Origin: Brevundimonas sp. EYE_349 | GTDB taxonomy: Bacteria; Pseudomonadota; Alphaproteobacteria; Caulobacterales; Caulobacteraceae | Assembly: GCF_023147505.1 (NCBI RefSeq) | Contig: NZ_JAHXPB010000006.1 | Location: forward strand, 1 to 64,000 | Length of the DNA stretch: 64,000 bases | Direction of reading: 5' to 3' | Notes under the pieces: model-generated | Told to the model about the DNA's origin: nothing | Databases searched by the model: none | The model's input: the letters and a program-made list of their open reading frames with translations, nothing else | Part shown: positions 45,719-54,630 of the stretch, piece by piece | Numbering within the stretch: position 1 is the stretch's first letter | How the letters are laid out: each line of letters opens with the position of its first letter | Program-made: the position numbers and the translations under genes

Positions 45719-46525
45719 ATGAACTATCGCCACAGCTTTCACGCCGGAAACTTCGCCGATCTGGTCAAACACGCCCTGGTGCTGTGGCTGGTCAGGCAGG
45801 CCCGGCCGCCGTTGGTGCTGGACACCCATGCGGGGGCGGGGCTGTACGATCTGTCGGGGGATGGCGCGCGGTCGAAGGAGGCCGAGGCCGGCGTGGCGCG
45901 GCTGATGACCGCCCAAGGGCGCCCGCCCGTGATGGACGCCCTGGCCGACCGGGTGGCGGGGTTCAACCCGGACGGCGGGGTGCGGTTCTATCCGGGATCG
46001 CCGCTGCTGATCGCGGACGCCCTGGCGCCCGGCGGGCGCTATGTCGGGTTTGAACTAAACCCGCCGGTGCGCCGGATGCTGGCCGAGGCGCTGGCGGGGC
46101 GGGCGAACGCCGAGGCGCGCGAGGGCGACGGCTATGCTCTGGCGGTCGCCGAGGCGGCCAGGGCGCGCGGGCCGCTGGTGCTGATCGACCCGCCGTTCGA
46201 AAAGCCCGACGACTATATCCGCTCGGCCGAGACGGCGGTCGCCATCGTGCGGCGCGATCCGTCGGCGACCGTGGCGATCTGGACGCCGCTGAAGGATATG
46301 GAGACCTTCGACGCCTTCATCCGCAAGCTGCAGGGGCGGGCGGGTCCGACGCTGGTCGCGGAGGCGCGGCTGAGGCCGCTGACCAATCCGATGAAGATGA
46401 ACGGCTGCGCCATGGTGGTGGTCAATCCGCTGGCCGGTGCGGAAACGGCGGCGCGCGAGGTGTGCGGCTGGGTGGCGAACGCCTTGGGCGAGGCCGGCGG
46501 CAAGGCCGAGGTCTGGACCTTCTGA
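45719..46525 (+). CDS. rlmJ: 23S rRNA (adenine-N6)-methyltransferase RlmJ
   Basis: A 268-residue methyltransferase of the former DUF519 family that modifies A2030 of 23S rRNA in E. coli. It starts with the invariant MNYRHSFHAGNFADLVKHA, then has DTHAGAGLYDL and the catalytic DPPFE. GC-rich and ordinary for the region. The divergent gene is topoisomerase IB. Confidence 0.95.
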   Translation: MNYRHSFHAGNFADLVKHALVLWLVRQARPPLVLDTHAGAGLYDLSGDGARSKEAEAGVARLMTAQGRPPVMDALADRVAGFNPDGGVRFYPGSPLLIADALAPGGRYVGFELNPPVRRMLAEALAGRANAEAREGDGYALAVAEAARARGPLVLIDPPFEKPDDYIRSAETAVAIVRRDPSATVAIWTPLKDMETFDAFIRKLQGRAGPTLVAEARLRPLTNPMKMNGCAMVVVNPLAGAETAAREVCGWVANALGEAGGKAEVWTF

Positions 46526-46835
46526 ATTCCTGGACCCCGAAAAAACAGTCCAACGAGTCCAAGTTTTGTCGCGGACGACGATGTCAAAGACCGATCGGTC
46601 ATCATAACCCAGGTCGGGGGCGCCATAGGTCGATTGGGTAATGAACGCCGCAAACCCTTGTGCGGCAAGGGATTGCGCGCGTCGATTGCGATGTCTGGAC
46701 CCCGTTTCGGCTGGCGCCCGGGATGCAATCGGCTAAAACGATCAGGCTCTCGCTCATATCTGGAGCCTGATTCACCGCATCGATGAAATCGCAAAGCGAT
46801 TCCATCTCAACGGATCAGGCTCTAGGGTTCCGCCC
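46526..46835. repeat. 310-base intergenic with a nested palindromic (REP-like) element
   Basis: No coding frame is convincing here. The last 84 bases (46739-46822) hold three copies of the GAGCCTGAT/ATCAGGCTC 9-mer. The main palindrome (46763-46822) has arms GAGCCTGATTC...GATGAAATCGC and GCGATTCCATC...GGATCAGGCTC around AAA. A further ATCAGGCTC lies upstream (46741-46749), inverted relative to the left arm. The rest, lower in GC than the genes, holds nothing I can name. Confidence 0.6.
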
Positions 46836-47567
46836 ATGACCCGCATCGCCATTCTGGAAACCGGCCATCCGCCCGAGCATCTGAAGGACGACTTCGACGA
46901 CTATCCGGCGCGGTTCCGGGCGCTGTTGGGTGAGGGCGTGCCGACGACGCGGTTCAATGTGCAGGCGGGCCATCTGCCCGACGATCCCGCCGCGTTTCAG
47001 GGGGCCATCGTCACCGGCTCGGCGGCGGGGGTCTATGAAGATCTGCCGTGGATACCCCGGCTGGTCGATTGGCTGAGGGCGGCGCGGGGGCGGACACGGC
47101 TGGTCGGCATCTGCTTCGGCCATCAGGCGCTGGCCCATGCGTTCGGCGGGGTGGTGGAGAAGTCGGACAAGGGCTGGGGCGTGGGGCTGCACCGTTATGA
47201 CGTGCGGGCGAACGAGCCGTGGATGCATCCGCGCGCGCGGACCATCGCCATTCCGGTGTCGCATCAGGATCAGGTGGTCGCGATCTCGGACGATGCGCGG
47301 GTGATCGCCTCCAGCGGCTTTACCCCCTATGCCGGTCTGGCCTGGGGCGAGGACGCCATTTCGTTTCAGTGCCACCCGGAATTTCAGCCGGACTATGCGG
47401 CGGCCCTGATCGAGGGACGGCGGGGGGCGCGCATCCCGCATGATCTGGCGGACGAGGCGATCGACAGTCTGAAGCGGCCCAACGACCGGGCTGTGCTGAC
47501 CGCCTGGATCCGCGCCTTCCTGCTGCTGACTCCGCCGCCGGTGGAGGATCAGGGCAGCGGAATCTAG
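46836..47567 (+). CDS. class I glutamine amidotransferase domain protein (GMP synthase-like)
   Basis: A 243-residue stand-alone amidotransferase. The nucleophile elbow is GICFGHQAL, and the His-Glu pair is in FQCHPEFQPDY. YxxDVRANEP and VTGSAAGVYED fit the GATase1_2 / GMP synthase-like group. The exact glutamine-dependent or thiol reaction is unknown. The stop overlaps the convergent YeiH gene by four bases. Confidence 0.82.
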   Translation: MTRIAILETGHPPEHLKDDFDDYPARFRALLGEGVPTTRFNVQAGHLPDDPAAFQGAIVTGSAAGVYEDLPWIPRLVDWLRAARGRTRLVGICFGHQALAHAFGGVVEKSDKGWGVGLHRYDVRANEPWMHPRARTIAIPVSHQDQVVAISDDARVIASSGFTPYAGLAWGEDAISFQCHPEFQPDYAAALIEGRRGARIPHDLADEAIDSLKRPNDRAVLTAWIRAFLLLTPPPVEDQGSGI

Positions 47568-48622
47568 AGCCCCAGAAGCCGGATCAGCACGAGCGCCAGA
47601 AGGACCAGGGCGCCCAGCGACAGGACGACGGCGGCGACGACCCGTCCCCCGGCGCGGGCCACGGCGCGGATGTCGGTCTGCAGGCCCAGGGCGGCCATGG
47701 CGACGACGGTCAGCAGGCTGGAGGCGGCGGCCATCGGCGCCAGGGCAGGCGGCGGGATCAGGTCCAGCGAACGCAGGGCGATCATGACCAGGAAGCCGAC
47801 GATGAACCAGGGCAGCAGGCGGGTCAGGCCGGGCTTTGCGGCGCCGGGCGCACGGTCGCGGAAAAGCAGCGACAGGGCGAAGATCACCGGCCCCAGCATC
47901 AGCACCCGCACCAGCTTGACCACTGTGCCGGTCTGGGTCGCGACGGCGCCGAACGGGGCGGCGGCGGCCAGAACCTGGGGCACCGCATAGACGGTCAGGC
48001 CGGCCAGGGCGCCGTATTGCAGGCCGTTCAGATGGATCAGGCCGCCCAGCAGCGGCAGGGCCAGGACCACGATCACGCCCAGAACGGCGGTGAAGGCGAT
48101 TGAGGCGGCGACCTCCTCGCCATCCGCATCGATCACGGGGGCCACGGCGGCGATGGCGGAGTTGCCGCAGATGGCGTTGCCGCAGGCCACCAGCAGCGCC
48201 ATGCGCGGGGTCAGGCCCAGGGCCCGCCCGACGCCGAACCCTGCGATGATGGCCAGGGCCACCAGCGCGAAGATGCCCACCACGAAGGCCGCGCCCAGGG
48301 CCGACAGGGTCGCGGCGCTGACCGAGGCGCCCAGCAGGACCACCGCGACCTCAAGCAGGGTCTTGGCCGAAAAGTCGATCCCCGCCTTGAACCGCACGTC
48401 CGGGGTCCAGGCAGTGCGGACGGCGGCCCCCAGCAGGATGGCCAGGACCAGCGGCTCCAGCCAGACGTGACCGATCAGGTCGCGCTCAATGCTGGTCAGG
48501 CCGATCGCGGCCAGCGTCACCAGCAGGCACAGCATGACGCCGGGACGGATGGCGCCGCCGAACGCCTTCACGCTCGCCAGGCGTGGCGCGGCGATGGGGG
48601 CGGGCAGGGCGGCGGATTTCAT
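47564..48622 (-). CDS. yeiH: YeiH/YadS family membrane protein (putative sulfate exporter)
   Basis: A 352-residue inner-membrane protein with about ten helices. Family blocks include LEPLVLAILLGAAVRT, FSAKTLLEVAVVLLGASVS, and the conserved LLVACGNAICGNSAIAAVAPV. It is divergent from a LysR gene, the same arrangement as yeiH-yeiE in E. coli, where sulfite stress has been linked. Starts at the ATG at 48622. Confidence 0.85.
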   Translation of the reverse strand: MKSAALPAPIAAPRLASVKAFGGAIRPGVMLCLLVTLAAIGLTSIERDLIGHVWLEPLVLAILLGAAVRTAWTPDVRFKAGIDFSAKTLLEVAVVLLGASVSAATLSALGAAFVVGIFALVALAIIAGFGVGRALGLTPRMALLVACGNAICGNSAIAAVAPVIDADGEEVAASIAFTAVLGVIVVLALPLLGGLIHLNGLQYGALAGLTVYAVPQVLAAAAPFGAVATQTGTVVKLVRVLMLGPVIFALSLLFRDRAPGAAKPGLTRLLPWFIVGFLVMIALRSLDLIPPPALAPMAAASSLLTVVAMAALGLQTDIRAVARAGGRVVAAVVLSLGALVLLALVLIRLLGL

Positions 48623-48699
48623 GGGCCAAAAATGCGCTCCGGGTCGACGCCGGTCCAACGGATAGATATGGTTGTTTCAATCCGATTTGGAGATCAGTC

Positions 48700-49572
48700 T
48701 TGACCCTGGACCGTCTTCGCATCTTCGTCGCCGTGGCGGAGCGCGACCATGTGACGGCGGCGGCGAGGGCGCTGAATCTGACGCAATCGGCCGTTTCGAA
48801 CGCCATCGCGGCGCTGGAGGCCGAACACGATGTGCGCCTGTTCGACCGTGTGGGGCGGGGCATCGTGCTGAACGAGACAGGCCGCGCCTTCTTGCCCGAG
48901 GCCAGGGCGGTGCTGGCGCGGGCCCAGGCGGCGGAGGCGGCGCTGGCTGACATGAGCGCGCTGCGGCGCGGGCGGCTGGCCGTGTTCGCCAGCCAGACCA
49001 TCGCCAGCTACTGGCTGCCGCGCCGGCTGGTGGATTTCCATGCCGCCTATCCCGGCGTCGAACTGGCGGTGGAGATCGGCAATACGCGCGAGGCGACGCA
49101 GGCGGTGCTGAGCGGCGCGGCCGAGATCGGCCTGGTCGAGGGGGCGGTGGACGAACCGGCCCTGTCCCAGACCCAGGTGGGATCGGACCGGCTGGCGGTG
49201 CTGGTCACGCCGGACCATCCGTGGGCGAGGCTGCGACGGCTGGAGGCGCGCGATTTGACGGACCAGCCGTGGGTGTTGCGTGAAGTCGGGTCCGGCACCC
49301 GCTCGACGCTGGAGGCGGCGGTGCGGGACGCGGGCGTCGATCCGGCCGATCTGTCGGTAACCATGACCCTGCCGTCCAATGAGGCGGTGCTGGCGGCGGC
49401 CGAAGCGGGGGCGGGCGCCACGGCCCTGTCCGAAAGCGTGGCCTATGCGGCGGTGGCGGCCGGTCGGCTGGCGACAGCGCCCTTCACCCTGCCGCAACGG
49501 CCGTTCCGCCTGTTGCGGCACAAGGAACGCTATCGCAGCCGGGCGGGCGACGCCTTCGTCGGCGTGCTCTGA
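48700..49572 (+). CDS. LysR-family regulator, likely controlling the divergent YeiH gene
   Basis: A 290-residue regulator: winged helix-turn-helix at 1-60 (LRIFVAVAERDHVTAAARAL, then SNAIAALE) and a periplasmic-binding-type effector domain. The start is a TTG at 48700; GGAG lies eight bases upstream, and the next ATG in frame upstream is far away in non-coding sequence. YeiE-type by context, though effector and operator are not known. Confidence 0.85.
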   Translation: MTLDRLRIFVAVAERDHVTAAARALNLTQSAVSNAIAALEAEHDVRLFDRVGRGIVLNETGRAFLPEARAVLARAQAAEAALADMSALRRGRLAVFASQTIASYWLPRRLVDFHAAYPGVELAVEIGNTREATQAVLSGAAEIGLVEGAVDEPALSQTQVGSDRLAVLVTPDHPWARLRRLEARDLTDQPWVLREVGSGTRSTLEAAVRDAGVDPADLSVTMTLPSNEAVLAAAEAGAGATALSESVAYAAVAAGRLATAPFTLPQRPFRLLRHKERYRSRAGDAFVGVL

Positions 49573-49741
49573 CCGCGATTGCGGATGATGGACGAAACCT
49601 GTCCGGCTGCCGAACGGAGAAATGCGGGCCGCTTTCTGGCAGGGCGCCCTTGGCCTCCCTAAGTGCTGTCTCGGGCGTCGATCCGGGTCATGCCTCCCTC
49701 GGGACGGTCGTGGCCTGACACATTTATCGTAAGGAAAGACA

Positions 49742-50476
49742 ATGGTTTTCGACAAGGATCTCTTCAAGGGCAAGGTGGCGCTGGTCACAGGGGGAACGTC
49801 GGGGATCGGTCTTGCGACAGCGGAATATCTGGCGTCCCTCGGCGCGACCGTCGTGGCCGCCGGTCTGGGCAGCGACAAGACCCAGGTTAGGGACGGCGTG
49901 ACCCTGGACCTGCGCGAACTGGACGTGACCGACCATGACGGGCTGGCCGCACTGATTAACGGATTGGACCGGCTGGACATCCTTGTGCCTGCGGCGGGGA
50001 TCGCCCTCGGCGAGAAGGAAATGGAGTGGGCGTCCTATCGCAAGGTGCTGGATATCCAACTCGATGGCGTGTTCAAGACCATCGAACTGTCCCGCCCGCT
50101 GCTGGCCAAGACCAAGGGCAGCATCGTCACCATCAGCTCGATGTACGCCTACTTCGGCGGCGGAACCTCGGTGGCCTATTCGTCGGCCAAGGGCGCGATC
50201 GTCCAGATGACCAAGTCGCTGGCCGGCGCCTATGCCGGTGACGGCATTCGCGTCAACTCGGTGGCGCCGGGATGGATCAACACCCCGCTGCTGGAAAAGG
50301 TCGACACCATCTATCCCGGCTCGACCGAGCGGCTGCTGCACCGGACGCCGATGAACCGGTTCGGCGAGCCGGTGGAAGTGGCCCAGGTCATCGCCTTCCT
50401 GGCGTCCGACGCGGCCTCCTTCGTCAATGGCGCGATCCTGCCGGTCGACGGCGGTTATCTGGTCACCGCGATCTGA
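49742..50476 (+). CDS. short-chain dehydrogenase/reductase (SDR)
   Basis: A 244-residue classical SDR. Cofactor motif TGGTSGIG at 16-23, catalytic S132, Y146 and K150, and the C-terminal LPVDGGYLV. The usual NNAG motif reads PAAGI. Substrate unknown. About 170 bases before the start show no motif I can name. It converges on hemF. Confidence 0.88.
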   Translation: MVFDKDLFKGKVALVTGGTSGIGLATAEYLASLGATVVAAGLGSDKTQVRDGVTLDLRELDVTDHDGLAALINGLDRLDILVPAAGIALGEKEMEWASYRKVLDIQLDGVFKTIELSRPLLAKTKGSIVTISSMYAYFGGGTSVAYSSAKGAIVQMTKSLAGAYAGDGIRVNSVAPGWINTPLLEKVDTIYPGSTERLLHRTPMNRFGEPVEVAQVIAFLASDAASFVNGAILPVDGGYLVTAI

Positions 50477-50533
50477 TGGATCAGGCCGGGGCGTGTCGGA
50501 CGCGCCCCGGCCTGTGTCCGCCTCGACGACGGA

Positions 50534-51415
50534 CTAGGGCCATTTCACCATGGGCGGCATGGACGACAGGATGGAGTCCACGTTTCCGCCGGTCTTCAGG
50601 CCGAACATGGTGCCCCGGTCGTAGAGCAGATTGAACTCCACATATCGGCCGCGCCGGACCAGCTGTTCCTCGCGCTCTTCCGCCGTCCAAGGCTCGGCCA
50701 TGCGGGCGGCGACGATACGGGGATAGACGTCCAGGAAGGCCAGGCCGATGTCGCGGGTGAAGGCGAAATCGCGGTCGTAGTCGCCGCTGTCGTGATGGTC
50801 GTAGAAGACGCCGCCGGTGCCACGCGGCTCCTGGCGATGCGGCAGGTAGAAATACTCGTCGCACCAAGCCTTGTAATTGGCGTGCCAGTCCGGGTCGTGG
50901 GCGTCGCAGGCGGCCTGCATGGCGGCGTGGAAGGCCAGGGTGTCGGGGTGGTCCTGACGCCGATCCGCCATCAGCACCGGCGTCAGATCGCCGCCGCCGC
51001 CGAACCAGCTTTTTGTCGTGGCGATGAAGCGGGTGTTCATGTGAACCGCCGGCACGCGCGGGCTGACCGGGTGGCAGATCAGGCTGATCCCCGTGGCGAA
51101 GAAGCGCGGATCGACGTCGGCGCCGGGCACAGACTTCGCGTAGTCGGCGGGGAAGCTGCCGTGGACGGTCGAAACGTGGACCCCGACCTTTTCGAACAGC
51201 CGCCCGTGCATCATGCCCATGACGCCGCCGCCGCCTTCCGGCCTTTCCCAGGGCGTGCGGACGAAACGGCCCGGTGCGCCGGGGAACAGATCGGCGGGTG
51301 CCGCGTCCTCCAGCGCCTCGAAGGCGGTGTGGATGCGATCGCGCAGATGTTCGAACCAGGCGCGGGTCTCGACCTTCTTCAGGTCGAGCGGATCGGAGAA
51401 GACGGCGTCGCTCAT
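50534..51415 (-). CDS. hemF: oxygen-dependent coproporphyrinogen III oxidase
   Basis: A 293-residue cytoplasmic enzyme that oxidises coproporphyrinogen III using O2. Family motifs: [15 protein letters not shown] [28 protein letters not shown], and the C-terminal [21 protein letters not shown]. The ATG at 51415 begins a standard-length protein. Complements HemN at 20419-21807, so haem can be made with or without oxygen. Confidence 0.95.
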   Translation of the reverse strand: MSDAVFSDPLDLKKVETRAWFEHLRDRIHTAFEALEDAAPADLFPGAPGRFVRTPWERPEGGGGVMGMMHGRLFEKVGVHVSTVHGSFPADYAKSVPGADVDPRFFATGISLICHPVSPRVPAVHMNTRFIATTKSWFGGGGDLTPVLMADRRQDHPDTLAFHAAMQAACDAHDPDWHANYKAWCDEYFYLPHRQEPRGTGGVFYDHHDSGDYDRDFAFTRDIGLAFLDVYPRIVAARMAEPWTAEEREEQLVRRGRYVEFNLLYDRGTMFGLKTGGNVDSILSSMPPMVKWP

Positions 51416-51555
51416 GGGTTCGGTCCTAGACCGACGCGGCGCGTCCGCCAATGTGGCAGAGCCCGAGGCGAACACTTACCGCCATTTAACGTGACCGGAA
51501 GCGGAGCCTTATCTACCTCGGAAGCTGGTCTTGATCGTTGGGCGGGGGCGCTGTC

Positions 51556-53388
51556 ATGAAGGGTTTTTCGGTGTCGATCGCGCTTGCGCTGCTGTTGAGC
51601 GTGGCGCCAGCGGCGGCTCAAGATCGCGCGTCCCTGCAGGACTATGCGACCGCGATCTCAACGGCATTCGTGAACGATCCCGACGGCTTCATCGCGCGGT
51701 ATGGATCCACGCCAGCCACAGACCGGCTGGTTCGCGCCGACCTGCCCCGTCTGTCGGGCAGCCCGCACATCATCCGCTGGAACGCACGCGAGAAGACGGC
51801 GACCATCCTGCTTTCCGGTCATGCCGAGCTGGACGACAGCGGTAATGAAACCTCTGCTTCGCTTCGATACTCCGGGCTTCACAGCGCGCGCTGGACCGAA
51901 ATGGGGTGGAAGATCGAGGCCCGAACGCCGTTCAGCGTCAACCGCATCCGCACGCATCGGATCGCTGTCCAGCTTGATCCCAGCGTCGGCCTGTCGGCCG
52001 TGGACGAGATGGAGGTTACGGTCGGAACGGACCAGGGCTTCTTCTTCGGGCTGAACACGGGGGCGGTCATAGATGCGGTAACGATCGACGGCCGCTCGGT
52101 TCCATTCCTTTTCCAGGACGGGTTCGCCTGGGTCGATGCGCCGAAGGGATCGCACCGCGTCTCGGTCCAGTATCACATCAAGGTCGAGCGCACGCCGGGC
52201 GGGAACTCCGCAATGTTCGCCGACGCCTATGGCCACATCCGAAATCAGTACTGGTGGCATCCGTTCTTCGGCTTCGGCGTGGATGAGGGGCTGGCGGACT
52301 TCCAGATTTCGATTCGCGCCCCAGAGCGTTTGAAGCTGGCCGTCGATCTGCCTCAGACCGATGCGGTCGTGGAGGGACAGCGGACGGTCGTTGCCCGATC
52401 ATCGGGGCCGATCGCCGCCGTATCCTTCGCCTATGACGAGGCCTGGGCCCCCGTCGACGCCCGGTTCGGAGAGGTGACGCTCTCGGTCTTCGCCACGCCC
52501 GACTATACGCCCAAGACGGATCAGTTAGTCGCCGCCGCGAACGAAACCTGGGACTTGCTCGCGGGCCGGTTCGGCGCGCCGCCGCTGGATCGCATTTCAG
52601 TAATCCAGGCCAGGGGACGCAATGGGACGGGATGGCACTTCTTCTCGAACCAGGCCCTGTTTACGGGGGCGGCGGGAGGCGTGCCCTCGCGCATCAATGA
52701 TTTTCCGGTCAGGGCCTTCTTCGACCATGAGGTGGCGCACCTGTGGACGCGACCATCGGGGGCGGCCCGCAACTTCCTGGCCGAAGGCTGGTCGACCTAT
52801 GCCGAGGGTCTGGTCATAGAGCGCCGATATGGTGCGGAAGCGCGGCGCTGGTTCTGGAACGATCAGGCGCGCCTGTTCCTGATCAACGAAACGGCGATGG
52901 CGGGCGCATTGAACGATGATCCGTCAAACGCGGGGGTCTCCTACGCCAAGGGGGCGTGGACGCTGGCCATGCTGGAACGGGTGCTGGGACGACAGGCTTT
53001 CGACACCGGCGTGCGGGCCTATGTCGCCGAACCTCTGGGCCGCACCGACTATGACAGCTTCGTCCAGGGGTTCGGACCTAGTGCGGACGTTGCGCGACGG
53101 TTCCTGACGCCCTGGGTCGAAGGTCGCGGTGCGCCGAGGATCGCCCTGGAGCGGCAGGGGGATCAGTTGATCCTGGTGCAGAACGGCGCGGTCTACTGGC
53201 TGCCTCGGTTCAGCTGTGGTCTGGAGCGGGACGACGGCTCGGTCGAGTGGCGGACCCTCGAGATCGACGGCGCCCGAACGCCTTTGTCAGGCGCTGACCG
53301 CGTCGTTCGTGTCCGGCTGGACCCGGCGGGGGATTATCTTCTTGCCGGCGATCGCGTGCTGGAAGCGAACGCCGTTTCGACGCCGTAG
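51556..53388 (+). CDS. secreted M1-like (gluzincin) metallopeptidase
   Basis: A 610-residue exported protein. Sec signal (MKGFSVSIALALLLSVAPAAAQ). The zinc site is HEVAH at 391-395 with the third ligand E410 in LAEGWSTYAEG, so the spacing is HExxH-x14-E, shorter than the x18 of classical M1 enzymes. An N-terminal beta-rich half precedes the catalytic domain. The gene lies alone and its substrate is unknown. Another ATG 18 bases upstream is in frame but does not open a better signal. Confidence 0.75.
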   Translation: MKGFSVSIALALLLSVAPAAAQDRASLQDYATAISTAFVNDPDGFIARYGSTPATDRLVRADLPRLSGSPHIIRWNAREKTATILLSGHAELDDSGNETSASLRYSGLHSARWTEMGWKIEARTPFSVNRIRTHRIAVQLDPSVGLSAVDEMEVTVGTDQGFFFGLNTGAVIDAVTIDGRSVPFLFQDGFAWVDAPKGSHRVSVQYHIKVERTPGGNSAMFADAYGHIRNQYWWHPFFGFGVDEGLADFQISIRAPERLKLAVDLPQTDAVVEGQRTVVARSSGPIAAVSFAYDEAWAPVDARFGEVTLSVFATPDYTPKTDQLVAAANETWDLLAGRFGAPPLDRISVIQARGRNGTGWHFFSNQALFTGAAGGVPSRINDFPVRAFFDHEVAHLWTRPSGAARNFLAEGWSTYAEGLVIERRYGAEARRWFWNDQARLFLINETAMAGALNDDPSNAGVSYAKGAWTLAMLERVLGRQAFDTGVRAYVAEPLGRTDYDSFVQGFGPSADVARRFLTPWVEGRGAPRIALERQGDQLILVQNGAVYWLPRFSCGLERDDGSVEWRTLEIDGARTPLSGADRVVRVRLDPAGDYLLAGDRVLEANAVSTP

Positions 53389-53402
53389 GCCAGGCGTCGA
53401 AG

Positions 53403-53864
53403 CTAGCTTGAGGGCTGACCGACGCCGCCCGTCTGGCGCAGGCCTTCCCACAGGGCGATGCCGGCGGTGACCGACAGGTTCAGAGAGCGGGCGCCCGCGC
53501 GTAGCGGCACGACGACGCGGGCGTCGGCGGCGGCGTGGACATGGTCCGGCGCGCCTGCGCTTTCCTTGCCGAACAACAGGATGTCGTCGGGGCGGAAGAC
53601 GAAGTCGGGCAGGGGCGTGGCGCCCTTGGTGGTCAGCAGAACCAGCCGTCCCGCCGGGCGGTCGGCCTGGAAGGCGTCCCAGTCCGCATGGCGGGTCATA
53701 TGCGACAGGGGACCGTAATCCAAGGCGGCGCGCTTCATGGCGCGGTCGTCGAAACGGAAGCCCGTCGGCTCGATCACATGCAGATCGACGCCGAAACAGG
53801 CCGAAAGCCGGATGCAGGCGCCGACGTTCTGAGGAATGTCCGGTTGAAAAAGGGCGAGACGCAT
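53403..53864 (-). CDS. trmL: tRNA (cytidine/uridine-34 2'-O)-methyltransferase TrmL
   Basis: A 153-residue SPOUT methyltransferase with the deep trefoil knot. Blocks LVLLTTKGATPL, ILLFGKESAGAPDHV and LRAGARSLNLSVTAGIALWE match TrmL/YibK, which methylates position 34 of tRNA-Leu isoacceptors. Starts at the ATG at 53864, divergent from petA. Confidence 0.92.
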   Translation of the reverse strand: MRLALFQPDIPQNVGACIRLSACFGVDLHVIEPTGFRFDDRAMKRAALDYGPLSHMTRHADWDAFQADRPAGRLVLLTTKGATPLPDFVFRPDDILLFGKESAGAPDHVHAAADARVVVPLRAGARSLNLSVTAGIALWEGLRQTGGVGQPSS

Positions 53865-54057
53865 TCTAAGCCCGTTGATACGCGCGGCGAGGGGGTTTGT
53901 CGCGGTCTATTTGCGAGCGTTTCGCAAGAAACGTCAGCAGCTTGCGTCAGAGGGGCGCAGGTCAAGGGCCGTGGGGAAATCCCGCGTCGTATGTTGGTTT
54001 GGCGCCGCGGCTGGGGAGGCCCTAGGGCTTCTCCTGCGGCGATCGGGAGGTGGAAAC

Positions 54058-54615
54058 TTGGCCGAATCGGTCGTGCATACCCAAGACTCTGGCAATCCCG
54101 AGAGCGGCGATCCCAATCGCCGTGACTTCATCTATATCGCGGCGGGCGCCGCAGCGGTCGGCGCGGGCGCCATGATCGCCTGGCCCCTGATCAACCAGAT
54201 GAACCCGGCCGCCGACACCCTGGCCCTGGCCTCGATCGAGTTTGACCTGACCAAGGTGCAGGAAGGCCAGCAGGTCGTCATCAAATGGCAGGGCAAGCCG
54301 GTGTTCGTGCGTTATCGCACTCCGGCCGAGCTGCAGCGCGTCATCGCCGACGACCATGCGTCCGACCTGAAACAGCCCCAGACCGACGCCGAGCGCACCA
54401 AGCCGGGGCACGAGAAATACCTGGTCGTCATCGGTTCTTGCACCCACCTGGGCTGCGTGCCGACCTTTGGCGCGGGCGATTTCGGCGGGTGGTTCTGCCC
54501 TTGCCACGGCTCGCACTACGACGCCTCCGGCCGCATCAGAAAGGGGCCTGCGCCCCTGAACCTGGTTGTGCCGGACTACGACTATCTGTCCGACACCCGC
54601 GTCAAGATCGGCTGA
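54058..54615 (+). CDS. petA: ubiquinol-cytochrome c reductase Rieske iron-sulfur subunit
   Basis: A 185-residue bc1 subunit. The cluster ligands are C128, H130, C133 (CTHLGC) and C147, C149, H150 (CPCHGS). A twin-arginine anchor (NRRDFIYIAAG, helix about 25-44) leads it to the membrane through Tat. I chose the TTG at 54058 because GGGAGG lies 12-7 bases upstream and it gives the normal N-terminus; no ATG in frame fits. First gene of petABC. Confidence 0.93.
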   Translation: MAESVVHTQDSGNPESGDPNRRDFIYIAAGAAAVGAGAMIAWPLINQMNPAADTLALASIEFDLTKVQEGQQVVIKWQGKPVFVRYRTPAELQRVIADDHASDLKQPQTDAERTKPGHEKYLVVIGSCTHLGCVPTFGAGDFGGWFCPCHGSHYDASGRIRKGPAPLNLVVPDYDYLSDTRVKIG

Positions 54616-54630
54616 GGACAAGGGGGGATC

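Noticed and set aside
46213..46794. Open frame running antisense through rlmJ into the repeat region
   Set aside because: It covers opposite-strand coding sequence and the palindrome; no protein-like composition.
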